A stretch of DNA of 64,000 bases from Gammaproteobacteria bacterium (GTDB lineage Bacteria; Pseudomonadota; Gammaproteobacteria; Xanthomonadales; Marinicellaceae), in assembly GCA_041395445.1 (NCBI GenBank), contig JAWLAO010000007.1, positions 62,001-126,000 of the forward strand. Direction: 5' to 3'. Below are positions 9,765 through 19,339 of the stretch, piece after piece. How positions within the stretch are numbered: the first letter of the stretch is position 1; each line of letters begins with the position of its first letter. The notes under the pieces are model-generated. The model did no database searches and was not told the DNA's origin. It saw only the letters and a list, made by a program, of their open reading frames with translations. The position numbers and the translations under genes were made by a program.

Positions 9765-10300
9765 TGCTGATGATGAAACGAATTTGCTTTATTTTCTTCC
9801 TGATTTTTTCAGCATCACTATATGCTGAGAGGGATACTCGTTGGGTCGAAATTGGTGAAGGAACCTACGAACAAGGCTTTCTTTTTCCATACAAGATTAA
9901 GCTGTCAGTTCCATACGGAGTTAAAAATATTGACGAAATCAAACAAGGACTTTTTCCTGTAAAAATAGAATTAGACTGGTTATTGATTCAATATTCCAAA
10001 GAAGATGTCAGTAAACTGTTTTATCGTCAGTTCAAAGACAAGTTTAAAGACAGGGAAGAAAGTTTCAGGCTTTCACAACATATGATCAATATGTTTCTGA
10101 ATAAACTTCCATCAGTACAAAAACATGATCATTGGACATTTATCTATTATCCTGATGAAGGAATGAGATTGTTCATTGATGATAAAAAAATATATCATTT
10201 GGTCGGAGCGGAATTAAACAGAGCTCTCCTTCAATCCTGGTTAAGTAATAACCCTGTATTAACCTCCAAACTTTTTAGTAGAATCCTTAAAATCAAATAA
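9764..10300 (+). CDS. Chalcone isomerase-like exported protein
   Basis: The reading frame is open from 9716, but the ATG at 9764, overlapping the ETF-QO stop, gives a proper signal peptide (MLMMKRICFIFFLIFSASLYA). The mature part of about 160 residues fits the small chalcone-isomerase-like family of proteobacteria. It has an early WVEIGEGTYEQGFLFPYKIKL strand pair, a middle YSKEDVSKLFYRQF helix, HWTFIYYPDEGMRLFIDDK, and a late ALLQSWLSNNPV. These bacterial proteins lack proven isomerase activity and are probably periplasmic ligand binders. Family assignment is by pattern only. Confidence 0.6.
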   Translation: MLMMKRICFIFFLIFSASLYAERDTRWVEIGEGTYEQGFLFPYKIKLSVPYGVKNIDEIKQGLFPVKIELDWLLIQYSKEDVSKLFYRQFKDKFKDREESFRLSQHMINMFLNKLPSVQKHDHWTFIYYPDEGMRLFIDDKKIYHLVGAELNRALLQSWLSNNPVLTSKLFSRILKIK

Positions 10301-10303
10301 AAT

Positions 10304-13276
10304 ATGAAATCTAAATTTATCGCACTCACATTATTGCTTATCTGCTTTAATACTCTAGCAAAAACAATTCCTACTGATCGTATCAATGGTGTAAAAGATG
10401 AACGTAACACAATTTATGCCCTAACAAATGCTGAAATATATCTAGACTCAGAAACCCTTGTTTCTAATGCAACACTTCTTGTTAAAGATAATAAAATCAT
10501 AAATATCAGTAATGGAATTAAGGTGCCGGAAAATGCTGTTGTTCATGACATGAATGGGGCTTATATTTATCCCGGTTTTATCTTGATGGATAGTGATTAT
10601 GGATTGAAAGAAGCTCCGAAAACGGAACCATTTTCTTTTTTTGGAAAAGAAGTTTGGGACAATACTTTGCCAGGTGCGGTTAATACCAATGAAGCGATAA
10701 AGAGTTCCTTTAACGCGGTGAGTGAGTTTAATCACGACTCAAAAAAAGCAGAAGAATTAAGAAAATCCGGCTTTACAACAGCACTCATTTCAAAACACGA
10801 TGGAATTATGCGTGGAACATCTGCTTTAGTGAGTTTGGACGATGATTCTGAGCAACAAAGTATTTTAAATTCTCAGCAATCATTTCACTTGTCATTCAAT
10901 AAGGGTAGCTCGAAACAATTATTTCCAATTTCACTCATGGGAGCATCCTCACTTGTCAGACAAACATGGCTAGATGCTCAATGGTATGCACAGCAAAATG
11001 GAATGTATGTGGACTTGGACTTACAAGCATTGAACGAAGCTGAAAATTTGCCGACAATTTTTCATACCTCAAATTGGCAACAAACAATGTTGGCAGATAA
11101 GTTGGCAAGAGAATTTGGTAAAAATATCATTATCAACTCTTCCGGTGATGATTACAAACATATTGATTCCATCAAGAAGCTGGGCAGAAGTTTAATTGTT
11201 CCAATCAACTACTCCAAAGCACCGGATGTAAGTAATGATCTTGACGCTTGGGATGCCTCATACGAAGAGATGAAGGAATGGGAATTATCACCGTATAATT
11301 TTTACTATTTGCATAAAAACGACATTGAATTTGCAATCACACCGGCAAGTGGAAACCTCAAAGACTTCATCAAAGACTTACGCAAAGCTGTTGAGAAAGG
11401 ACTTCCAAAAAGTTCAGTCTTGGCTGCACTGACTCGTGTTCCTGCCAAAATATTGAATAATAAGAACTTGGGTCATTTGAATAAAGGAGCGTATGCTAAC
11501 TTTGTGATTTCACAGGGTGATTTATTTTCAAAAGACGGTCAATTGGTCGAAAGCTGGATTAATGGACAGCGATACGTCCTTTCAGATTTTGTCAAACTTT
11601 CATCCGGAAAATACCAATTGGTGCAAGAAGATAATAAGATCGAATTGGAATTGACGATATCTGAAGGAAAGACCAATCTGAAATCAACCGATGAAGAAAA
11701 TAAGGATAAGTTTTCTTTCAAAAGCGAAGGAGACTTCGTGACTCTGGAGATAAAATCAGAAGACAAAACCGAGAAGTTATTTGGGTTGATTGAGAATAAT
11801 TTGGCAAAAAATATTCCCGGGCAACTTCCGGAATGGCAACTCCAAAGAATTGATGATGTCCAAGATGTCAAGAAAGAAGAAGTTGATAAACTCAATATTC
11901 CTCAGATTCCCAAGCCATTTTCAGCTTATGGAATGCATCAGATACAAGATTACGGCAGTGTTTTGCTAAAAAATGCAACTGTCTGGACTAATGAATCAGA
12001 TGGAGTTCTGACAGAAGCCGATGTGTTTATCAAAAATGGCAAAATCAGTGATGTTGGGCAAAAACTCAAAGTAAAAGCAGATAAAGTGATTGATGCCAGC
12101 GGAAAACACATCACGGCCGGAATTATTGACGAGCATTCACACATCGCTCTATTGTCAGTCAATGACATTGCAGTCAATTCATCAATGGTTCGCATGGAAG
12201 ACTCTTTAGACTCAGATAACATTAATATCTATCGGAATTTGGCTGGTGGTGTGACTGCCGCTCAATTATTACATGGTTCGGCGAATCCAATTGGCGGACA
12301 ATCGGCTTTAATAAAAATGCGTTGGGGAGCTGTCGGTGAAGAGTTGTTGATTGAAGATGCTGATGAATATATTAAATTCGCGTTGGGTGAAAACGTCAAA
12401 CGCTCACGTTCTGAAAACTCAAGCAGGTATCCGCTCACCCGTATGGGAGTTGAGCAAGTTTATCGAGATGCTTTTACAAATGCCAAAGCTTATGAGAAAC
12501 AATGGCAGGATTACAATAAGCTGAGTAAAAAAGCGAAAGCAAAGACACCGCCACCTCGAAGAGATTTAATGCATGAATCCACTTTGGAGGTGGTTAACAG
12601 CGAAAGATTTATTTCTTGTCACTCTTATGTTCAGTCAGAAATCAATATGTTGATGGATGTGGCTGAAGATTTTGATTTCAAAGTGAATACATTTACACAT
12701 ATACTCGAAGGATATAAAGTTGCTGATAAGATGTTGGAACACGGTGTGGGGGCTTCGACTTTTTCCGATTGGTGGGCGTATAAATGGGAAGTGAATTATG
12801 CGATTCCCTACAACCCCACAATATTAACCAAGGTTGGGGTGACGACTGCGGTCAACTCCGATGATGCGGAAATGTCCAGAAGACTCAATCAGGAGGCAGC
12901 CAAGTCTATAAAATATGGCGGTCTATCTGAAGAAGAAGCATTGAAAATGGTAACTTTGAACCCGGCAAAACTACTTCATCTGGATGATAGAATGGGAAGT
13001 ATCAAAGTTGGAAAAGATGCCGATATTGTGCTTTGGAATGATAACCCAACAAGCATTTACGCAATAGCAGAGAAAACCTTTGTTGATGGGCGTTTATTGT
13101 TTGACAGAGAGCAACAAACAGAAATTGAATCATCAATTGAGAAAGAAAGGCAACGTCTTATCAAAGCCATCAATGAATCATCAGAACCGAAGAAACCATC
13201 TGCAAAACCACCGGCTAAACAAATGCATTGTGACAGTATCACCGGCTATGAATATTTAACGGAGGAAGTGCTATGA
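10304..13276 (+). CDS. Two-domain exported amidohydrolase
   Basis: A 990-residue protein with signal peptide MKSKFIALTLLLICFNTLA. It holds two amidohydrolase-like units in tandem. In the first, the place of the metal-binding HxH after GAYIYPGFIL reads MDSDYG, so the metal site is lost. The second unit (from about residue 560) keeps it: GIIDEHSHIAL (His about 610 and 612), SCHSY near 771, FTHILEGYKVADKM near 797 and NSDDAEMSRR near 851. It ends in the usual GSIKVGKDADIVLWNDNP segment. The organisation suggests an imidazolonepropionase/prolidase-like hydrolase in the periplasm; the substrate is not predictable. Its stop overlaps the start of the next gene. Confidence 0.85.
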   Translation: MKSKFIALTLLLICFNTLAKTIPTDRINGVKDERNTIYALTNAEIYLDSETLVSNATLLVKDNKIINISNGIKVPENAVVHDMNGAYIYPGFILMDSDYGLKEAPKTEPFSFFGKEVWDNTLPGAVNTNEAIKSSFNAVSEFNHDSKKAEELRKSGFTTALISKHDGIMRGTSALVSLDDDSEQQSILNSQQSFHLSFNKGSSKQLFPISLMGASSLVRQTWLDAQWYAQQNGMYVDLDLQALNEAENLPTIFHTSNWQQTMLADKLAREFGKNIIINSSGDDYKHIDSIKKLGRSLIVPINYSKAPDVSNDLDAWDASYEEMKEWELSPYNFYYLHKNDIEFAITPASGNLKDFIKDLRKAVEKGLPKSSVLAALTRVPAKILNNKNLGHLNKGAYANFVISQGDLFSKDGQLVESWINGQRYVLSDFVKLSSGKYQLVQEDNKIELELTISEGKTNLKSTDEENKDKFSFKSEGDFVTLEIKSEDKTEKLFGLIENNLAKNIPGQLPEWQLQRIDDVQDVKKEEVDKLNIPQIPKPFSAYGMHQIQDYGSVLLKNATVWTNESDGVLTEADVFIKNGKISDVGQKLKVKADKVIDASGKHITAGIIDEHSHIALLSVNDIAVNSSMVRMEDSLDSDNINIYRNLAGGVTAAQLLHGSANPIGGQSALIKMRWGAVGEELLIEDADEYIKFALGENVKRSRSENSSRYPLTRMGVEQVYRDAFTNAKAYEKQWQDYNKLSKKAKAKTPPPRRDLMHESTLEVVNSERFISCHSYVQSEINMLMDVAEDFDFKVNTFTHILEGYKVADKMLEHGVGASTFSDWWAYKWEVNYAIPYNPTILTKVGVTTAVNSDDAEMSRRLNQEAAKSIKYGGLSEEEALKMVTLNPAKLLHLDDRMGSIKVGKDADIVLWNDNPTSIYAIAEKTFVDGRLLFDREQQTEIESSIEKERQRLIKAINESSEPKKPSAKPPAKQMHCDSITGYEYLTEEVL

Positions 13277-14541
13277 AAAAACTCATATTTTTAATCGTAT
13301 TTTCGGCAGCCGTTTCAGCTTTACCACCGGCTCCATCAGATCAACAGGAAAGTGTGGTTTATCACAATGCGAACATTCATGTGGGTAACGGACAATACCT
13401 TCCAAATGCAACCATTGCTTTCGAGAATGGTAAGATAACCCGAGTTGGATATTTCAAAATGGCATGGAAACCAACTGATATTGACTTAAAAGGCAAACAC
13501 GTTTATCCGGGGTTTATTTTGCCTGTGACAAATTTAGGATTAACCGAAATCGGTGCCGTTAAGGCGACAAAAGATGATGCGGAAACCGGATTAATCAATC
13601 CGAATATTCGATCCATTTCAGCGTATAACACAGACTCGGAAATCACTCCGACTCTGAGATTTAACGGAATATTGCTGGCACAAGTCACACCACAAGGTGG
13701 TTTGGTCAGTGGCTTATCTTCAATCGTTCAACTGGATGCCTGGAATTGGGAAGATGCTACTGTGGTTGCGGATGATGCATTGCATATTAATTGGCCGAAT
13801 CATGTACAGAATAGGTTTGATTTCTCCACTTTTACAATGAAAAAAGAAGAGAATAAAGAATTTCAAACTCAGGTCAACTCAATTAAATCATTGTTTATAG
13901 ATGCTAAAAATACAGCTAACTCAAAATCTCAAAGTGATAATTTGAAACTGAAAGCAGTAGAGCCTGTTTTTACATCAAGCAGAAAGGTTTATGTTCATAC
14001 TGATAACCCTGTAGCAATCATAGAATCAATTACTTTCCTGCAAGAAGCCGGAGTGAAAAATATTGTTTTAGTGGCAGGGCAGGGAGTTGAGCCGGTGATT
14101 GATTTTCTTAAAAAGTCCGATGTTTCAGTTATCGTCAACGGAGTACACAAACTGCCGGATCGTTCGGATCATTCTGTTGACAATGGTTACATCACAGCAA
14201 TTAAGCTGCAAAAAGCAGGCGTTCCAACAGCTCTTGGTTATCCATCAGTAATGAGTGGCAGAAATCTGGCTTTCACTGCCGGAACCTTGGTTGGATATGG
14301 CATGGAGAAAGAGCAGGCACTACAAATGATAACATCAGCAACAGCAAAAATTCTGGGAATTGATAAGTCTTACGGGACATTGGAAACAGGTAAAAGTGCT
14401 ACACTGATAATCACTGAAGGAGATGCTTTGGATATGAAAGGCAATATTCTTACCGATGCCTATATTGATGGTAGAAAAATTAATCTCGAGGGAAGACAAC
14501 AGGAACTGAACAAGAGATATATGGAAAAATATAATTTATGA
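13273..14541 (+). CDS. Amidohydrolase-like exported protein without metal ligands
   Basis: A 422-residue protein with a signal peptide (MKKLIFLIVFSAAVSA). It has the N-terminal beta-sandwich of amidohydrolases (NANIHVGNGQYLPNATIAFENG) and the C-terminal MITSATAKILGIDKSYGTLE stretch. After HVYPGF, where active enzymes have the HxH motif, it reads ILPVTNLGL. No later histidine motif of the family is evident either. It is translationally coupled to the 990-residue amidohydrolase before it (4-base overlap) and resembles that protein's inactive N-terminal half. It is therefore more likely a non-catalytic partner than an independent enzyme. Confidence 0.82.
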   Translation: MKKLIFLIVFSAAVSALPPAPSDQQESVVYHNANIHVGNGQYLPNATIAFENGKITRVGYFKMAWKPTDIDLKGKHVYPGFILPVTNLGLTEIGAVKATKDDAETGLINPNIRSISAYNTDSEITPTLRFNGILLAQVTPQGGLVSGLSSIVQLDAWNWEDATVVADDALHINWPNHVQNRFDFSTFTMKKEENKEFQTQVNSIKSLFIDAKNTANSKSQSDNLKLKAVEPVFTSSRKVYVHTDNPVAIIESITFLQEAGVKNIVLVAGQGVEPVIDFLKKSDVSVIVNGVHKLPDRSDHSVDNGYITAIKLQKAGVPTALGYPSVMSGRNLAFTAGTLVGYGMEKEQALQMITSATAKILGIDKSYGTLETGKSATLIITEGDALDMKGNILTDAYIDGRKINLEGRQQELNKRYMEKYNL

Positions 14542-14570
14542 GAATAATGTTCTTATCAAGAGGGAAACTT

Positions 14571-15665
14571 ATGCAAAGAAAGATAACTTTTTTGTGTTTA
14601 TTGCTTTGTATAAGTATTTCATTAGCTTTTGCAAATTCAATTGATGCAACCCGGACATTTATTTTATCAGAGGATACTAATCTCGATGATCCGATAAAAC
14701 TTCGTCAGGCTTTTGCCCAGATTTTGGCAATGAACACGGGTGAGAATATTTTTGATATTTTGCAAAATCCGCTTTTTCTTGAAACCAATCCAAAACCGGC
14801 AGTCAAACGAGCTTATTTTGAAAAAATCGAACGTAAATATTTATCAAGCGATGTGAGCAAATACTGGTTTCATGTCGTTATGGATGAAGATTTTATATTG
14901 CAAATGGTACAAAAAGCCGGGTTTTCACTGCTTCCTCATGAAAGACAAGAAATTATGTTGTGGGCAGTAAAAGAAGAATGGATTGAACATGATGAAGAAT
15001 TTAGTCTGTCTCGTGAAAAAGGACTGGACTATGCATACAATGATGAAAAGTTCACTTATTGGTTTAACAAGTGGAGTCAATCATTAGGTTTGATTTTCAC
15101 AAATCCTGTACTTGATGAAAGTGATATGCTTGAAGTTTCACAAGAGTCGGTTAAAACTTTAACTTATGATGCCAGCCAACAATCGCTTGAGAGATATCAT
15201 ACCGAACAAAGCTCACTGATCTATTTTGAAAGAGATGAAGGTATTGTCAAAGTGCGTTCCGGTTATTTTGATAAAAACGGCAATATGACTTTAAAGCACT
15301 TCCAGGAAACCTCAGAAAACGAAGACATTGTTTGGTTTTCGGTAATGGCTGATATTTTTGATAAGTATGCATCCTTGCGCCGAATTAACAGCTCAAGTTT
15401 GCAAAATCACTCTGTTCAAATCGAAGTTCATTCGATTCAAGGTTATGATCAGGTCAGAGAAGTTGAAAAATACTTACAGAAGTTATCGGTTGTCAGGCAA
15501 CTGGATATCATCGCCGCTTCAAAGGGAAGTTTGATTCTAAAAGTTGATTTAATCGTATCAAGTGATACATTTTTAGAAATACTTGAAAATGATAACTTCC
15601 TTGAACGCAATCAAAATAACCCCATAAACAGACTTATATTTGATGTAATTAATCAGGAATTATGA
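14571..15665 (+). CDS. DUF2066 family exported protein
   Basis: The frame opens at 14538, but the ATG at 14571 has a ribosome site (AGAGGG) and starts a clean signal peptide (MQRKITFLCLLLCISISLAFA). The remaining 340 residues match DUF2066 in layout: an early VxRxFxQILxxNTG-like stretch (LRQAFAQILAMNTG) and a C-terminal half with VEKYLQKLSVVRQLDI. In many gammaproteobacteria this gene heads the unit DUF2066 / phosphatidyltransferase / AI-2E permease / hda, exactly as here. Its function is unknown. Its stop overlaps the next start. Confidence 0.75.
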   Translation: MQRKITFLCLLLCISISLAFANSIDATRTFILSEDTNLDDPIKLRQAFAQILAMNTGENIFDILQNPLFLETNPKPAVKRAYFEKIERKYLSSDVSKYWFHVVMDEDFILQMVQKAGFSLLPHERQEIMLWAVKEEWIEHDEEFSLSREKGLDYAYNDEKFTYWFNKWSQSLGLIFTNPVLDESDMLEVSQESVKTLTYDASQQSLERYHTEQSSLIYFERDEGIVKVRSGYFDKNGNMTLKHFQETSENEDIVWFSVMADIFDKYASLRRINSSSLQNHSVQIEVHSIQGYDQVREVEKYLQKLSVVRQLDIIAASKGSLILKVDLIVSSDTFLEILENDNFLERNQNNPINRLIFDVINQEL

Positions 15666-16240
15666 CTTGGCTAAGCTATTTACCGAACGCTATTACAATT
15701 GGAAGAATTTTGGCAATGATTCCGTTGGTTTGGTTTATGTTGGAAAAACAATATGAATATGCTTTGTATGTTGCATTAGCGGCCGGTTTTTCAGATGTAC
15801 TGGATGGATTCCTTGCTCGTAAATTCGGCTGGGAAAATTGGCTCGGTGGTGTGCTTGATCCGTTAGCTGATAAGTTTATGATGCTTTGTTGTTTTCTTGT
15901 TTTTGCAGTTCAAGGTATTGTTCCGCATTGGCTTTTGATTCTGATTCTGGCAAGAGACGTCGTTATCATAACCGGAGCGACTTTTTATCACTTTACAATA
16001 GTAAAAGTTGACAAGGCCAAACCCAGTATTGTCAGTAAATTAAATACGGCTTTCCAAATTTTATTGATATTAGTTTTATTAGCTCATCTATCAGTTTATC
16101 AGGTTGAGTCATTTATAATCAAAGCATTTATTTATCTTGTTACATTTTTAACCATTGCCAGTGGCTTTCACTATATTTATTTTTGGGGAAAGAAAGCTAT
16201 TGTTGAACATGAAAAACAAATGCAAAATAAAGGGGAATAA
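15662..16240 (+). CDS. CDP-alcohol phosphatidyltransferase family protein
   Basis: A 192-residue inner-membrane protein with about five to six membrane segments. It carries the complete family signature DGx2ARx8Gx3Dx3D (DGFLARKFGWENWLGGVLDPLADK), with both catalytic aspartates. The family joins an alcohol to a CDP-lipid. Size and the N-terminal LPNAITIGRILAMIPLVW are like CDP-diacylglycerol:glycerol-3-phosphate enzymes (PgsA type). This locus usually holds a second PgsA-like copy, so the exact product is open. It lies between the DUF2066 and permease genes, overlapping the former by 4 bases. Confidence 0.85.
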   Translation: MTWLSYLPNAITIGRILAMIPLVWFMLEKQYEYALYVALAAGFSDVLDGFLARKFGWENWLGGVLDPLADKFMMLCCFLVFAVQGIVPHWLLILILARDVVIITGATFYHFTIVKVDKAKPSIVSKLNTAFQILLILVLLAHLSVYQVESFIIKAFIYLVTFLTIASGFHYIYFWGKKAIVEHEKQMQNKGE

Positions 16241-16245
16241 AGATC

Positions 16246-17370
16246 ATGTTTTCTAGCTCGAACCGTTGGTATTTTATGGCAGTTTTTCTGCTATTGGGAT
16301 TCTTTATTTATCTACTTTCTCCAATACTGACTCCATTTGCAGTGAGTGCTTTGATTGCTTATTTGTTTGACCCTCTGGCTGATAAACTCGAAAGTTGGAA
16401 ATTAAGCCGAACCCTTTCAGTTGTTATTGTGTTTTTTATGATGACATTGATTGTATTTATTATTCTGTTATTTTTAATTCCAACTCTTGAACATCAAATC
16501 AGCAAACTGATTACCAATTTACCACAGTATTTTGTCTGGATGAGTGAGCATATATCTCCCTGGTTGAAAGAAAAATTTGGTATTCAGACCGATATTTTTA
16601 ATATGTCTGAGGTAACTGATTTATTGAAAGGTCATTGGAATGAAGCGGGTGGTATTGCTAAAAATTTATTAGCATCACTCTCAAAGAGCAGCTTAGTTGT
16701 AGTTAATTGGTTGATGAATTTGTTGCTGATTCCTGTTGTAACTTTTTATTTGTTGAGAGATTGGGATATCTTAACAGCAAGAGTCGGAGAGCTGATTCCT
16801 CGTCCGGTTTATCCGACAATTAATAAATTGGTGACAGAATCGAACTCTGTTCTGAGTGCTTTTTTGCGTGGTCAGTTCTCAGTGATGCTGGCATTGGGAA
16901 TTATTTACACTATTGGTCTATGGATAATAGGACTTGATTTTTCATTGCTGATTGGAATGGGAGCCGGTTTGGTTTCGTTTATTCCTTATCTTGGAGCCAT
17001 TACCGGGATGGTTGTAGGAGTGATTATTGCTTTCATTCAATTTGGTGATGTCACTTATGTGATTTATGTTTTATTGGTATTTGGTATTGGGCAATTACTT
17101 GAAGGCATGGTTTTGACTCCTTGGCTGGTTGGCGACCGAATCGGGCTTCATCCCGTTGCTGTCATATTTGCGGTGCTTGCGGGTGGTCAGCTTTTTGGTT
17201 TTGTTGGTATTTTGCTTGGTTTGCCTATTGCAGCTGTTGTGATGGTGTTGTTGAGATTTGCCCACCAAAACTATATCAACAGTAAAATGTATGGAGACGA
17301 ACAAGAAATTAGACTATCCAGCAAGGAAGAACTCGATGAAAACAGCGAATCAGATGATGAGCAAAAATAA
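16246..17370 (+). CDS. AI-2E family permease (PerM/TqsA type)
   Basis: A 374-residue membrane protein with paired N-terminal helices, a long middle soluble stretch (LEHQISKLITNLPQYFVWM ...) and a C-terminal bundle of helices. The family-typical segment GDRIGLHPVAVIFAVLAGG is present. Members export small molecules, and a few have been linked to autoinducer-2 or to sodium/proton exchange. The substrate here is unknown. The end of the gene overlaps the start of hda by about 35 bases. Confidence 0.9.
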   Translation: MFSSSNRWYFMAVFLLLGFFIYLLSPILTPFAVSALIAYLFDPLADKLESWKLSRTLSVVIVFFMMTLIVFIILLFLIPTLEHQISKLITNLPQYFVWMSEHISPWLKEKFGIQTDIFNMSEVTDLLKGHWNEAGGIAKNLLASLSKSSLVVVNWLMNLLLIPVVTFYLLRDWDILTARVGELIPRPVYPTINKLVTESNSVLSAFLRGQFSVMLALGIIYTIGLWIIGLDFSLLIGMGAGLVSFIPYLGAITGMVVGVIIAFIQFGDVTYVIYVLLVFGIGQLLEGMVLTPWLVGDRIGLHPVAVIFAVLAGGQLFGFVGILLGLPIAAVVMVLLRFAHQNYINSKMYGDEQEIRLSSKEELDENSESDDEQK

Positions 17371-18067
17371 TGCACAAATTCCTCTGAATTTTCCAAATCA
17401 GAATTATCAAACATTAGAAAACTTTGAAGTTGGTGAAAATGATTCGCTAGTTGAATCAATAAATAGTTTTTTAACAGCTGACTCTGAAAATTTATTTTAT
17501 TTTTATGGCGCTGAAGGAAGCGGGAAATCCCATCTATTGACCGGATTGGTTGAAAAGCTGAAACGAGATGGTATCTCTGTGGTTATTCCAACAACTACAG
17601 ATATCGCCAATCGCTCACATGTTTCTCTGATTCAAATGTTTGATGTTTTATGTCTTGATGGTATTGAAAAACTTGCCGGCGATAGTTTGCTTGAAGAATC
17701 ACTGTTTTTCTGGATTAATGAGGTTCGGCAGTACAATAAAAAATTAATACTTTCATGTCAATTCTCCGCTAAAAACGAGCTGTGGAAGTTGCCCGATTTG
17801 CGATCTCGCTTATTATCAGGTCGAACACACCAAATAAAACCGTTAAACAGAAAACAAACATGGAGCATTTTTTTCAAAATGGCTGCACAAAAAGGAATTA
17901 ACTTTGATGAAAAAGCAGAAAGTTACCTGCAAAAACAATTAAAGGTAAATATAAAGTTTCTAATGAATGTTCTGGATGCACTTGAAAGTGCCATTCATGC
18001 AGAGAAGAGAAAAGAAAAAATTTCAATTCACTTTATAAACAAAATATTACCAACAGTGCTTGAGTAA
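17336..18067 (+). CDS. hda: DnaA regulatory inactivator Hda
   Basis: A 243-residue AAA+ protein of the DnaA family. The ATG at 17336 is chosen because AAGGAAG lies six bases ahead of it; it sits inside the end of the permease gene. Near the N-terminus is QIPLNF, the short peptide that docks onto the DNA polymerase sliding clamp. Walker A is GAEGSGKSHL at about residues 59-68, and the Walker B region is FDVLCLDGIEKL. In the cell it binds the loaded clamp and stimulates ATP hydrolysis by DnaA, preventing re-initiation. The gene order around it is the one seen in Pseudomonas and relatives. No DNA-binding domain IV is present, as expected. Confidence 0.93.
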   Translation: MKTANQMMSKNNAQIPLNFPNQNYQTLENFEVGENDSLVESINSFLTADSENLFYFYGAEGSGKSHLLTGLVEKLKRDGISVVIPTTTDIANRSHVSLIQMFDVLCLDGIEKLAGDSLLEESLFFWINEVRQYNKKLILSCQFSAKNELWKLPDLRSRLLSGRTHQIKPLNRKQTWSIFFKMAAQKGINFDEKAESYLQKQLKVNIKFLMNVLDALESAIHAEKRKEKISIHFINKILPTVLE

Positions 18068-18088
18068 TCTTGTTGTTTCATAGATAAT
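18060..18088 (+). promoter_or_regulatory. Probable sigma70 promoter of the SRP RNA gene
   Basis: TTGAGT (18060-18065) and GATAAT (18083-18088) are 17 bases apart. The 5' end of the SRP RNA at about 18096 lies seven bases after the -10 box. The -35 box overlaps the end of hda. Confidence 0.6.
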
Positions 18089-18095
18089 ACCAACC

Positions 18096-18200
18096 GACTT
18101 TCGCCGGTCACCCGGCAACGACTAACAGCGGACTTGGTCAGGCCCGGAAGGGAGCAGCCACAGTTGTGAATTCGTGTGCCGGGAGCGGCTGGCGGAAGTC
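18096..18200 (+). ncRNA. ffs: Small signal recognition particle RNA (4.5S RNA)
   Basis: The universally conserved core GGTCAGGCCCGGAAGGGAGC lies around 18136-18155, followed by AGCCA. The ends pair with each other (GACTTTCGCC at 18096 with GGCGGAAGTC at 18191-18200, one G-U pair). Between them is the second conserved strand GTGTGCCGGGAG. This is the short hairpin form used with Ffh in gammaproteobacteria, targeting inner-membrane proteins during translation. It has its own likely promoter and sits directly after hda. Confidence 0.97.
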
Positions 18201-18313
18201 ACTATTCCTTTCTCTCTTCAATTCAAAGTAGATTTATTTTCTGGATGTAAAAGGCTTGGATGTTGTTATCCAATGTTTTATAGTTAGTGCTTTTTTTATT
18301 ATTCGGCATATTT

Positions 18314-19339
18314 ATGAACTTCAGAAGCGATAACGAAGCACCGGTCAATCCAATAATCATGCAGGCAATCATTGATGCCAATCAAGGTTATGATGAATCT
18401 TACGGCTATGATAAATACACCGAAAAATTAACCGAAGAATTTAAACAACTTTTTGGTTGCTGGTGTGAAGTGATTCCTCTTACAACAGGAACTGCTGCAA
18501 ATTCGCTGGCAATTGCTTTGGCAGCACCACCCTATGGAAGTGCATTTTGTTTTCATCGTTCACACCTAAATGCGGATGAATGCGGAGCACCAGAATTCTT
18601 TTCCGATGGAGTCAAACTGATTGGAATCGAAGGAGAAAATGGAAAAATAGATTTAGATAAACTGGAAAATACATTGGCAAATAGTGGTGTTCACGGAGAA
18701 CATGAGTGTTTACCATCAGTCATAAGTATCACGCAAAGTACAGAAGCAGGAACCATTTACTCTTCAGAAGAAATGGATCGGCTCTTAGAAATTAAAAACA
18801 AATACGGACTTTATCTGCATATTGATGGAGCAAGAATTGCAAATGCGGTAGTAGCACTCAATCAACCCATTGCCGAAATGACATGGAAAAAAGGAGTGGA
18901 TCTATTATCTTTTGGGGCAACAAAAAACGGTGCGATGATGGCTGAAGCATTAGTCATTTTTAATCCGAAAATTATCGGAGATATTAAACGCCGAAGAAAA
19001 AGAGCCGGTCATTTAATTAGTAAAATGCGTTATGTGTCTGCTCAATTATTGGCTTACCTTAAAGATGACTTGTGGTTGAACCTTGCTAATCATGCTAATT
19101 CGCAAGCTCAATATTTTTATGAGTCTCTAAAAAACTCCCACAAATTTGTTTACCCGGTTCAAGCCAATGAAGCCTTTTTGCAACTTCCGGTATCTGTCAT
19201 CTCAGAATTGCGAGCCAGAGGCTTTGAATTTCATATCTGGCCGGGAAGCAACGATATTATCCGCTTGGTATTTTCTCATTCGACAAAGAAAGAAGATGTT
19301 ACCAATTTGATTAATACTATTGTGAACCTTTGCAAATGA
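18314..19339 (+). CDS. ltaE: Low-specificity L-threonine aldolase
   Basis: A 341-residue fold-type I PLP enzyme. The frame opens at 18287, but MNFRSDNEAPVNPIIMQAI at 18314 is the family's usual start. The PLP-binding lysine lies in SFGATKNGAMMAEALV, and the earlier LTTGTAANSLAIA and YLHIDGARIANA hold the cofactor-ring and phosphate contacts. It splits threonine and allo-threonine into glycine and acetaldehyde in the cytosol. No good ribosome site is visible before the start. The stop overlaps the next gene (ATGA), suggesting co-translation with the YbaK-type deacylase. Confidence 0.85.
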   Translation: MNFRSDNEAPVNPIIMQAIIDANQGYDESYGYDKYTEKLTEEFKQLFGCWCEVIPLTTGTAANSLAIALAAPPYGSAFCFHRSHLNADECGAPEFFSDGVKLIGIEGENGKIDLDKLENTLANSGVHGEHECLPSVISITQSTEAGTIYSSEEMDRLLEIKNKYGLYLHIDGARIANAVVALNQPIAEMTWKKGVDLLSFGATKNGAMMAEALVIFNPKIIGDIKRRRKRAGHLISKMRYVSAQLLAYLKDDLWLNLANHANSQAQYFYESLKNSHKFVYPVQANEAFLQLPVSVISELRARGFEFHIWPGSNDIIRLVFSHSTKKEDVTNLINTIVNLCK

